From Deinococcus sp. (GTDB taxonomy: Bacteria; Deinococcota; Deinococci; Deinococcales; Deinococcaceae), in NCBI GenBank assembly GCA_018260275.1, contig JAGLBK010000026.1, positions 1 to 18,086 of the forward strand: a DNA stretch of 18,086 nt, in the 5' to 3' direction. The position numbers were made by a program, and so were the translations under genes. Positions 7,458-13,431 of the stretch are shown here, piece by piece. Under the pieces are notes generated by a model, which saw only the letters and a list, made by a program, of their open reading frames with translations, was not told where the DNA came from and made no database searches. Within the stretch, counting starts at the first letter, position 1, and every line of letters begins with the position of its first letter.

Positions 7458-10346
7458 CTAAGCCCCCAGCACTTCATAGTTCAATCCCAATTCCATATCC
7501 AGCCTGACACGCAACTTCCCAAAGTCCTTATGCCCGGAGGTCAGGTCCAGCGGCAGGACATCGCGCAGCAGCGGGTGCGCCTGCCAGCCCTTATGCTGGT
7601 GGCCCAGTCCGAGCGTCCATAACTCCCCCCGCTCTGCCGCCGCCACGATTTCCCAGCGCGAGACGCTCAGCGAACGGCGGTAGATGCGCTTGGCGGTGTC
7701 GGTGTCGCCCTTTTCCAGCTCCCGAAAGCGGGGGAAAAGCTCCTGCCAGGGCTGGTCTTTGGGCTGCATCGACCTGGGCGGCGGGCAGACGACCCACACG
7801 CCATCTTCCCGCCTGACGACTGGTACCAGCCGCACGCTCTTGTCGCCCAGGCGAGTGCGGGGAAAGTCGTCGTCTTCGGTGCTCAGATTGTCGTCGTTCA
7901 CGCTCTCGGTGTCGGGTTCCTCGGGGTGGCGGTGCAGGCGGGCGCTCCAGAATTCGGCGGGCAGACCGATGTGGGCAAACTGGCCTTTGGTTTCCTGGCC
8001 GCTGCGGACACTTTGCAGCTTGTCCTCGGCCTTTTCAATCAGTTCCAGGCGCTCAGCGGACAGGTCGCCATCCGGGTAAGGCGGCCCGTAGACCTCCTGT
8101 ACCAGATTGTCCAGCTCGTCGGGCAGAGTAATGCTTTCACGTCCCTCCAGCGTGCGCCAGCTGCGGTAGAGCAGCGCCGGAGCGTAGACGCGGCCCCAGG
8201 CTTCGGTCTGCATGGCCCCGGTGGGCCACTCGTCCAGACCCGCGACATACAGCACGGGTTCGGCGTGCCCGTAACGACTTTCCGGCGGGCGACTATGGCG
8301 GTGCAGACGGCCCGCCCGCTGCAAGATCAAATCCAGCGGCGCGAGGTCGGAAATCATCACGTCGGCGTCAAAGTCCAGGCTCTGCTCGGCGACCTGGGTG
8401 GCAATCAGGATGAGGCGCTCCGGGCGCTGCCCACCTTTGCCCAGGTATTTCAGCACGGCCTTTTCGCGGTAAGCCCGCTCGTCGGCGGGGTAGCGGGCGT
8501 GGTAGAGCAGCACCGCCAGCTTTTCGGCCCCTTTCGGCCCGCCCCCCGTACAGGTCTGCGCCATGATGCCCCGCTCGGCCAGCAGGCGCACCACTTGCTG
8601 CTGCACGTTCTGCGCCCGCTGCACAGTATTGACGATCACGGCCACACATCCGCCCCCCACGGTCAGGTCTACCGCCTGCCGCGCGACCTCCCCGGCGGGG
8701 CTGCCCAGGGGTCGCAGGTGAATCTGCCGACTGGGACGGCTAATATTCCCGGCAGCGTCGGCGGCAGGAATGGTGCCAGCGGTGACCTGACCCGCCTGAT
8801 TCGCCACTGTCCAGCGCGGGTAAGTTGGGGCTTCCGGAATGTCCTGCACACCCCAGGCCCCCAGCAGTCTGCGGCGGCTCTCGTCGGGCAGGGTGGCCGA
8901 CATGATGACCACGCTGGAGCCGAGAGCGCGCAACCAGCTCACCAACGCCTCAATCAGCTTGCCCGTGTAGGTGTCGTAAGCGTGAACCTCGTCCAACACC
9001 ACCACGCGGTTGCCCAGGCCCCACAGCCGCACGAACTGGTGCGAGACACCCAGTACGCCCAGCAGCGCCTGGTCTATGGTGCCCACGCCGAACTCGTCCA
9101 GCAAGGCCCTTTTGCGCTGGGTGAACCACTCCTCTACCCGCACTGCTTCTACTGAATCCCGGTCGTCGGCATCCGTAGTATTGGTGCGGTAAAACACGCG
9201 GGTATCTTCCAGGCGCTTCTGAAAGTCATCGTTCAGTAGCGTGCCACCATGCGCCAGCTGGATACTGACGGGTTTATCCGAACCCTGTTCGCGCAGAAAC
9301 TGCACCAGCCGCGCGTACATCGCGCTTCCCGTCGCCTGGGTGGGCAGCGCCACATACAGCCCCCGGTGTTGGGCGGCGTGCTGCAACTGTAGATAGGCAT
9401 ACAGCGCCGCCTCAGTCTTGCCCTCCCCCATCGGGGCTTCCACCAGCACCAGCGCGGGGCCGCCTACCTGCGCCAGTGCCTCAGCCAACGCAGTTTGCAG
9501 GGGTCGGGGCTTGAAGTCGGGGAAATAGTGAAAAACCTGTTCCAGCGACGGCACCTGCGGATGCAGCGTGGAGAACTGCGGCCAGTGAATCCTTTCGCGC
9601 AACAGTTCCCACGCCTGCGTCCTGGCCCGCACAAAGTAGGCGGCAGGGTCTGTGTAAGCGGAAAAATCCGTCCGGATGGGCAAGGGAAAGCTGCTGCCCA
9701 GCCAGTCGGCAAAACTGGTCAGGCCCGCCAGGCGCATGAAGGCGGGGGCAGAAAAGTCGGGGACGGTGGGGACGGCTTTGTAATCCGCCCCGACGGCTTT
9801 GGTGACGAGGCGGCAGAGTTCAAAGCGGATTTTCTGCCAGCCCGTGTCCCCGGCCTGCGTGTCCGGCAGGTCAAGTTGCCGGACATCCTCCACGCGAAAA
9901 CCGTGATGGCAGCCCACGGCGTCTGCCACCTGAGCCGCCAGCGCAGACTTCCAGCCCAGTGCCTTTAAAAAATCAGGCAGGAGAGCTTCAGTGACGACGC
10001 CGTGCGGTGTATACGGCTCCCGCAGAAGCGCAGAAAAGCTCAGCCTGGAATCTACGCCAGCCTTTCCCTCCGGCCACAGCACCTGAAACGCCGGACTCGC
10101 CTTCCCCAAATCGTGCAGCGCCACCAGCGCCAGCGCCCACGCCAGCCCCTCCGTTTCGGGCAAACCCAGGTCAGCCGCCATCTGCTGTTTCACCTGCGGC
10201 GGCTCCAGTTCCAGAATTTCAGCGGCGCAGGCGGCCACATTCAGCAGATGCTCCAGCACGCCGAGTTTGACTTCACCGCTCTGGCGCGGGCTTTTGGCCC
10301 ACAGCGAGGCCGTGATTTGGGTGACCAGCGGGAGGAATTGAGTCAT
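7458..10346 (-). CDS. cas3: CRISPR-associated nuclease-helicase Cas3 (type I-E)
   Basis: About 962 residues from the ATG at 10346. HD nuclease domain: His33 (LEHLLNVAA), HD at 78-79 (LVALHDLGKAS), HH at 147-148 (GCHHGF) and DW near 214. SF2 helicase: Walker A PMGEGKTE at 305-312, DEVH at 452-455 (VVVLDEVHAYD), SATLPDE, and motif VI LILQRAGRLHRH. The rest is the accessory C-terminal domain. Cas3 is recruited by Cascade and degrades target DNA. A longer frame begins at an ATG at 10412, but the extra 22 residues (MSTRNAPFFPSLYDAPPRYP) are unlike Cas3, and the 10346 start has a -10 box at leaderless distance. It is transcribed divergently from the Cascade genes, with hicAB lying between. Confidence 0.95.
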   Translation of the reverse strand: MTQFLPLVTQITASLWAKSPRQSGEVKLGVLEHLLNVAACAAEILELEPPQVKQQMAADLGLPETEGLAWALALVALHDLGKASPAFQVLWPEGKAGVDSRLSFSALLREPYTPHGVVTEALLPDFLKALGWKSALAAQVADAVGCHHGFRVEDVRQLDLPDTQAGDTGWQKIRFELCRLVTKAVGADYKAVPTVPDFSAPAFMRLAGLTSFADWLGSSFPLPIRTDFSAYTDPAAYFVRARTQAWELLRERIHWPQFSTLHPQVPSLEQVFHYFPDFKPRPLQTALAEALAQVGGPALVLVEAPMGEGKTEAALYAYLQLQHAAQHRGLYVALPTQATGSAMYARLVQFLREQGSDKPVSIQLAHGGTLLNDDFQKRLEDTRVFYRTNTTDADDRDSVEAVRVEEWFTQRKRALLDEFGVGTIDQALLGVLGVSHQFVRLWGLGNRVVVLDEVHAYDTYTGKLIEALVSWLRALGSSVVIMSATLPDESRRRLLGAWGVQDIPEAPTYPRWTVANQAGQVTAGTIPAADAAGNISRPSRQIHLRPLGSPAGEVARQAVDLTVGGGCVAVIVNTVQRAQNVQQQVVRLLAERGIMAQTCTGGGPKGAEKLAVLLYHARYPADERAYREKAVLKYLGKGGQRPERLILIATQVAEQSLDFDADVMISDLAPLDLILQRAGRLHRHSRPPESRYGHAEPVLYVAGLDEWPTGAMQTEAWGRVYAPALLYRSWRTLEGRESITLPDELDNLVQEVYGPPYPDGDLSAERLELIEKAEDKLQSVRSGQETKGQFAHIGLPAEFWSARLHRHPEEPDTESVNDDNLSTEDDDFPRTRLGDKSVRLVPVVRREDGVWVVCPPPRSMQPKDQPWQELFPRFRELEKGDTDTAKRIYRRSLSVSRWEIVAAAERGELWTLGLGHQHKGWQAHPLLRDVLPLDLTSGHKDFGKLRVRLDMELGLNYEVLGA

Positions 10347-10358
10347 ACAAATAGGGTA
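10347..10358 (-). promoter_or_regulatory. Candidate leaderless promoter of cas3
   Basis: On the minus strand TACCCT (10358-10353) is followed after 6 nt by the cas3 ATG. There is no Shine-Dalgarno sequence before this ATG. A -10 box 6-7 nt upstream of the start codon is the usual layout of leaderless genes in Deinococcus. No convincing -35 is visible. Confidence 0.35.
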
Positions 10359-10405
10359 GCGGGGCGGCGCGTCATACAGCGACGGGAAGAATGGTGCATT
10401 TCTTG

Positions 10406-10434
10406 TAGACATGTGTTGCAGTTTTTGTTAACAT
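10406..10434 (+). promoter_or_regulatory. Candidate hicA promoter
   Basis: TAGACA (10406-10411, 5 of 6 to TTGACA), 17 bp, then TAACAT (10429-10434, 4 of 6 to TATAAT). Transcription would begin about 10440, just at the ribosome site, leaving a leader of some 15 nt. It overlaps the divergent upstream region of cas3. Confidence 0.35.
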
Positions 10435-10454
10435 CCAGAGGGAGGTGGAGTTTC

Positions 10455-10679
10455 ATTGGCAGGTTGAACATTCCGTCCATACGGGCCTTTAAGAAGCTTT
10501 TACGGGAACTTGGCTTCGAAGTGCAGTCAGGACTGGGCAAGGGAGACCACGAGGTCTGGGCGCATCGGGACGACAAAACGCGCTACCTAACTCTTGATTC
10601 CGGTCAAAACCCGCCCAGGCTAGGCACTTTCAAACAAATGCTTCGCACTGCTCGCATTCCTGAAGACCTTTTTCGCTAG
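10455..10679 (+). CDS. hicA: HicA-like mRNA interferase toxin
   Basis: A 74-residue protein with the HicA pattern: GRLNIPSIRAFKKLLRELGF, then GLGKGDHEVWAHRDD with the presumed catalytic His at residue 32, then YLTL and GTFKQMLRTARIPEDLF. HicA toxins are small double-stranded RNA-binding-fold proteins that cleave mRNA. The start is unusual: there is no ATG or GTG near the family N-terminus. An ATT at 10455 lies 8 nt after a strong GGAGGT ribosome site and gives the expected N-terminus. A TTG at 10464 (18 nt from that site) would start inside the first strand. A rare start would keep toxin synthesis low. The partner hicB follows after an unusually long 175-bp gap. Confidence 0.75.
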   Translation: MGRLNIPSIRAFKKLLRELGFEVQSGLGKGDHEVWAHRDDKTRYLTLDSGQNPPRLGTFKQMLRTARIPEDLFR

Positions 10680-10732
10680 TACGGCACTCTGTAGAACAAG
10701 TCACGTCGTTGGCTTGCTTTACAGGGGACCCG

Positions 10733-10761
10733 TAAAAACCCGTATGGACGGGGATGTTCCG
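10733..10761 (+). repeat. Degenerate type I-E CRISPR repeat between hicA and hicB
   Basis: Aligned without gaps to the 29-nt repeat of the array at 17977, 20 positions agree. The last 13 nt are identical (CGGGGATGTTCCG), including the whole 8-nt ATGTTCCG handle. The loop changes and the first six bases differ, but CCCG...CGGG can still pair, so Cas6e could recognise it if transcribed. The following sequence starts GTCTACTGTTGTAG. It is in the same orientation as the true array. It would lie inside a hicAB transcript, where Cas6e cleavage would part the two messages. Confidence 0.75.
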
Positions 10762-10770
10762 GTCTACTGT

Positions 10771-10800
10771 TGTAGGGCAGATTTAATTGCACTACCTACA
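10771..10800. promoter_or_regulatory. Inverted repeat upstream of hicB
   Basis: TGTAGG (10771-10776) and CCTACA (10795-10800) form 6-bp arms, with an inner GCA/TGC pair at 10777-10779 and 10788-10790 around an AT-rich centre. It could be a HicB operator or an mRNA hairpin. No convincing -35/-10 pair for hicB was found around it. Confidence 0.3.
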
Positions 10801-10854
10801 GAACTTTGCCCCCAGTAAACTCACCAGTTAACAAACAGAAGGGAGGACTAAGAA

Positions 10855-11325
10855 ATGTCCGAATACCTCTGCGTCATTGAACGCGAAGAACATGTCAATG
10901 GCAGTATCAGCTACGGTGGCTACTGTCTTGACCTGAGCAGCAACGTCATTAGCAAAGCGAACCGTGAGGAAGTCATTCAGAGCCTCCGTGAAGGTATGGC
11001 CCTTAGCCAACTTTACTTACAAAACCACGGTCTTCCTGTACCTGCCTCTACCAGTACCGAAGCAGATGTAGAGCGCGAAAGTCCTGATGATGAACTGGTG
11101 TGGTTGTCACCAGCCGAAATAAATCCCATCAGTCTGGAGATTGCACGGGCGCTAGATGCCAAGCACTGGACACAATCCGAATTGGCTAGGCGCATGGGCG
11201 TTCACCGTGCTCAGGTTTCGCGCCTCGCTGACCCTTTTTACTTCGGTCAAAACCTCGGCACCCTGCGCCGCGTTGCCGACGCTCTGGGCGCACGCTTAAG
11301 AGTTCAGCTTGAAGTAAGTGGCTAG
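10855..11325 (+). CDS. hicB: HicB-like antitoxin with C-terminal helix-turn-helix
   Basis: A 156-residue protein. Residues 1-65 match the partial RNase H-like HicB fold (MSEYLCVIEREE, GGYCLDLSSNVISKANREEV, SLREGMALSQLYLQNHGLPV). A charged linker leads to an XRE-type helix-turn-helix at about 92-146 (SLEIARALDAKHWTQSELAR, RMGVHRAQVSRLADPF, LGTLRRVADALGA). HicB binds and masks HicA and represses its own operon. The ATG has a good ribosome site, GGGAGGA, 6 nt upstream. The gene is bracketed by degenerate CRISPR repeats: one 93 bp upstream and one starting 4 nt after its TAG stop. This makes hicB the probable source transcript, or at least a read-through source, of the downstream crRNA-like RNA. 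Confidence 0.85.
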   Translation: MSEYLCVIEREEHVNGSISYGGYCLDLSSNVISKANREEVIQSLREGMALSQLYLQNHGLPVPASTSTEADVERESPDDELVWLSPAEINPISLEIARALDAKHWTQSELARRMGVHRAQVSRLADPFYFGQNLGTLRRVADALGARLRVQLEVSG

Positions 11326-11328
11326 AAT
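11323..11328 (+). promoter_or_regulatory. Possible -10 box for the crRNA-like RNA
   Basis: TAGAAT (5 of 6 to TATAAT) overlaps the hicB stop codon, with TG 2 nt before it. Transcription from here would begin near 11335, inside the first part of the repeat-like element. No good -35 is visible, so the RNA may instead be cut from the hicB message. Confidence 0.25.
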
Positions 11329-11329
11329 G

Positions 11330-11405
11330 GAACTTCCTCGCCAAGCGGGGATGTTCCGGTTGAGCTAAAGGCAAACACTCTCCCCTTTTTGAAGGGGCAA
11401 ATTAT
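11330..11405 (+). ncRNA. CreR/CreA-like mini-CRISPR: degenerate repeat, short spacer-like segment, degenerate repeat
   Basis: The first element (11330-11358) matches the 29-nt repeat at 19 positions. The last 14 nt (GCGGGGATGTTCCG) are identical, and the left arm TCCTCG still pairs with CGGGGA through one G-U wobble, so the Cas6e stem survives. The spacer-like part (11359-11376) begins GTTGAGCTAAAGGC. A second hairpin, CCCCTT...AAGGGG (11382-11395), keeps the TCCCC-8 nt-GGGG spacing of the true repeat and marks a third, more decayed repeat (11377-11405). The first 11 nt of the spacer recur at 11412-11422 right after an AAG. The predicted product is a crRNA-like RNA loaded in Cascade that represses the cas promoter without allowing cleavage, because pairing is limited to the seed. 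The RNA itself is inferred. Confidence 0.7.
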
Positions 11406-11408
11406 TGT

Positions 11409-11422
11409 AAGGTTGAGCTAAA
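11409..11422 (+). promoter_or_regulatory. Predicted Cascade operator: AAG PAM plus 11-nt seed match
   Basis: AAG (11409-11411) is followed by GTTGAGCTAAA (11412-11422), identical to the first 11 nt after the degenerate repeat ending at 11358. The match breaks at position 12. AAG is the best type I-E PAM, and the site is on the strand and in the register a crRNA would require. It covers the -35 box of the cas promoter. Confidence 0.75.
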
Positions 11423-11441
11423 TGACATTTTGCTTTATGCT
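11413..11441 (+). promoter_or_regulatory. Promoter of the Cascade/adaptation operon
   Basis: TTGAGC (11413-11418), exactly 17 bp, then TATGCT (11436-11441). Transcription is expected near 11448, giving a leader of about 240 nt before cse1. No other strong promoter is seen before the Cascade genes, apart from a lone TACAAT (11597-11602) without a -35. Confidence 0.6.
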
Positions 11442-11458
11442 GAGCAAGCGATAAGTCA

Positions 11459-11504
11459 GAAGGCAACCCAATGCGCCAGATGGGGGTCTACGCGGGTTGC
11501 CTTC
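11459..11504 (+). other. 11-bp perfect inverted repeat in the cas operon leader
   Basis: GAAGGCAACCC (11459-11469) and GGGTTGCCTTC (11494-11504) are exact reverse complements; GCG/CGC (11473-11475 and 11491-11493) can add three pairs inside. It lies about 11 nt after the predicted transcription start. No U-run follows, so it is not an ordinary terminator. It could be a regulatory or stabilising 5' hairpin, or a protein-binding site. Confidence 0.55.
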
Positions 11505-11581
11505 GTCTATCGCAGAGACTTTCTATCGGTCTGCCCCGTCAGCATAGCGCGGCGGCCGGGCAAGCTTTCCGGCGCAGGTGA
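11471..11581 (+). other. Possible 36-residue Arg-rich leader ORF
   Basis: ATG to TGA, 36 codons, first complete frame after the predicted cas promoter. Begins MRQMGVYAGCLRLSQRLSIG and ends QAFRRR; 7 Arg, with AGA and AGG among the codons, which are normally rare in GC-rich genomes. A weak AAGG lies 7-8 nt upstream, inside the hairpin arm. Small Arg-codon ORFs repressed by Cascade are known as CreT toxins, but nothing else shows this one is translated. Confidence 0.2.
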
Positions 11582-11668
11582 GATGGGACACTCGGTTACA
11601 ATCAGTCTGTTCCAGACCGTAAGTGGAAGGCGTCATCAAGTGAAGCCTCCCCAAGTCATATTCCCTTT

Positions 11669-11678
11669 CAAGGAGGTG
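11669..11678 (+). promoter_or_regulatory. Perfect Shine-Dalgarno sequence of cse1
   Basis: AAGGAGGTGA is fully complementary to the 3' end of 16S rRNA. It fixes the cse1 start, because the only codons at a workable distance are ATC (11683) and CTG (11686); the TGA at 11677-11679 closes the frame upstream. Confidence 0.8.
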
Positions 11679-11685
11679 ACCTATC

Positions 11686-13431
11686 CTGACCAGATTTTCT
11701 CTGCTGAGCGAAAAATGGATTCCCGTCTTGCTCCAGGACGGCACGCGGGATGATGTTTCACTGCGCGACACCCTGCTCAGGCCGCAGCTTTACCGCCGCA
11801 TAGACGCGGGCCACCCGTTGCACACGGCGGCGCTGTACCGGCTGCATCTGGCGATTTTGCACCGGGCGCTGGCGGGGCCAACCGATACCCAGCAGGCCGC
11901 ACAGTGGTATTTGCAGGGCTTTGACACGTCAAAAATAGAGGCGTACCTGAGCCTGTATGCGGGGCGCTTTGACCTGTTCGGGCCGCAGCCGTTCATGCAG
12001 GTGGCGGGCCTGAACCCTGCCAAGGTAGGCGAGAATTTTCGCAGTCACTGGACTCGTCTAAGCACCGAGGAGGGCAGTCCCAATACCACGGCGCTCTTCA
12101 ATGTAGAAGCGCGGCCTGGCGGTGACCGCAGCGACACACTGACGCCAGCGCAGGCCGCACGGCAACTGCTGACACATCAGGCTTTTACGCTGGGCGGGTT
12201 GATTAAGCGGTTCACGACTGCTGCTAAGTCAGCCCCGGTTGCTACCGCCGCCATTTTTCTGGCCGAGGGCAGCAATTTACAGCAGACCCTGGCGCTGAAT
12301 CTGGTGCCCTACACGCCAAGTATGCAGGCGGGCGATATACCCGTCTGGGAGCAGCCCGCTCTGGCCGTGGCCGACATTCAGCGCCTGTACGCCGACAAGG
12401 AGCCACTGGCCCGCTCTGCAACGGGGTATGTCAGCCGCTACAGTTGGCTGAGCCGCAGCGTGCTTCTGTTGCCCGAAGAAATTCCTGACGGCCTATGCGT
12501 GCGCTCCATCGGCTTTGGTGCGGGCCTGCCGCTGGAAGGTGCAGGCGAGGGCAGCGGCAGCAACATTGACCCGATGGTGACGCTACGCCACAGCCGGGAC
12601 GACAAGACCGAGCCTTACCCGTACAAACTCAGCCGTGACCGCCTGCTTTGGCGCGACCTGATTGCCCTGTTGCCTGACCCCGCCGCCACCGTGGGCGAGA
12701 GTAAAAAGGGCAATGTCAAGACCAAGCCTGGAAGGAGCGCAGAAGTCTTGCTGCACGCCCGCGAGGTAATGCAGCTGGCCCATGAGCAAGCTACAAAAAC
12801 ACTGCTCGTCAAGCCGCCGAGTCAGGACGAGGCCGAAGACTGGGACGCGCCTCTGCCCGACGCCCGCGCCAAGCACCCCGTCATTCCCGTGCAGGTGTTC
12901 GGGCAATTGACCGACCAGGGCAAAGCCTTTGCGCTGCGCCAGGAGTCCTATACCCTGCCGGAAGCGTTTATCAGCGACCCTGACAAGTTTCGCAATTACA
13001 TCCGGCAGGCGCTAGATGATGCTGGAACGGTGGGCGAGGCGCTACGCCGCTCGGTGTTCGCGCTGGCCGAAGGATTGCTGAAAAAAGACGGCAGCCGCAG
13101 CCCCGACCCCGCCGACATCCGCAAACTGGCCGACCAGATTCCCGCCACGCCGACCTACTGGCAGGCGCTGGAAACGCCGTTTCGCGTTTACCTCCTGGAA
13201 CTGGACAGCGACCCCGAAAATGCCGCCGTTCACTGGCACGCGGCGCTGAGGCGTTCGGCCTTGCGGGGCTGGGCCACCGCTGAAGAAGCGGCTGGAAGGA
13301 ACGCGGTTGGACTGCGGGCGGTGCAAAAGGCGCAGGGGCTGCTGCTCAAGGCACTGGGTACCCTATTGATGGATACGCCACTAAAAGACGAAGGGGGAAC
13401 AAGTGACCAGACAAGTATCCAAAACGGATGA
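11686..13431 (+). CDS. cse1: Cascade large subunit Cse1 (Cas8e/CasA)
   Basis: About 581 residues. The N-terminus TRFSLLSEKWIPVLLQDGT is the family's usual opening (FNLLTEPWIPV), so the gene must begin upstream of the first TTG (11728). The frame there has no ATG, GTG or TTG. CTG at 11686, 7 nt after a perfect Shine-Dalgarno sequence, gives the best N-terminus; ATC at 11683 is the alternative. FDLFGPQPFMQVAGL (about 95) is a family hallmark. Cse1 recognises the PAM, helps open the DNA and recruits Cas3. It is the first gene of a seven-gene operon and overlaps cse2 by 29 bp. Its poor start codon with an ideal ribosome site hints at translational tuning. Confidence 0.93.
   Translation: MTRFSLLSEKWIPVLLQDGTRDDVSLRDTLLRPQLYRRIDAGHPLHTAALYRLHLAILHRALAGPTDTQQAAQWYLQGFDTSKIEAYLSLYAGRFDLFGPQPFMQVAGLNPAKVGENFRSHWTRLSTEEGSPNTTALFNVEARPGGDRSDTLTPAQAARQLLTHQAFTLGGLIKRFTTAAKSAPVATAAIFLAEGSNLQQTLALNLVPYTPSMQAGDIPVWEQPALAVADIQRLYADKEPLARSATGYVSRYSWLSRSVLLLPEEIPDGLCVRSIGFGAGLPLEGAGEGSGSNIDPMVTLRHSRDDKTEPYPYKLSRDRLLWRDLIALLPDPAATVGESKKGNVKTKPGRSAEVLLHAREVMQLAHEQATKTLLVKPPSQDEAEDWDAPLPDARAKHPVIPVQVFGQLTDQGKAFALRQESYTLPEAFISDPDKFRNYIRQALDDAGTVGEALRRSVFALAEGLLKKDGSRSPDPADIRKLADQIPATPTYWQALETPFRVYLLELDSDPENAAVHWHAALRRSALRGWATAEEAAGRNAVGLRAVQKAQGLLLKALGTLLMDTPLKDEGGTSDQTSIQNG

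Noticed and set aside
8000..9155. Long plus-strand open frame opposite cas3.
   Set aside because: It is a GC-rich shadow of the cas3 codons with no protein-family features; similar long antisense frames occur opposite most genes here.
10347..10412. Upstream ATG that would add 22 residues to Cas3.
   Set aside because: The extension has no similarity to Cas3 N-termini, no Shine-Dalgarno sequence, and overlaps the putative hicA promoter; the internal ATG has a leaderless -10.
10460..10469. CAGGTTGAAC at the start of hicA resembles the seed of the crRNA-like RNA (GTTGAGC) and could suggest direct repression of hicA.
   Set aside because: The PAM would be CAG, seed position 8 mismatches, and the identical CAGGTTGAAC also occurs by chance at about 573-582 opposite the HD gene.
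11483..11493. GGTCTAC in the loop of the cas leader hairpin as a target of the first repeat-like element.
   Set aside because: Only 6-7 nt match and the adjacent bases are GGG, not AAG, ATG, AGG or GAG.
11430..11753. A 107-codon frame opening at TTG across the cas leader.
   Set aside because: It would start upstream of the predicted transcription start, has no ribosome site, shows no recognisable protein and runs out of frame into cse1.
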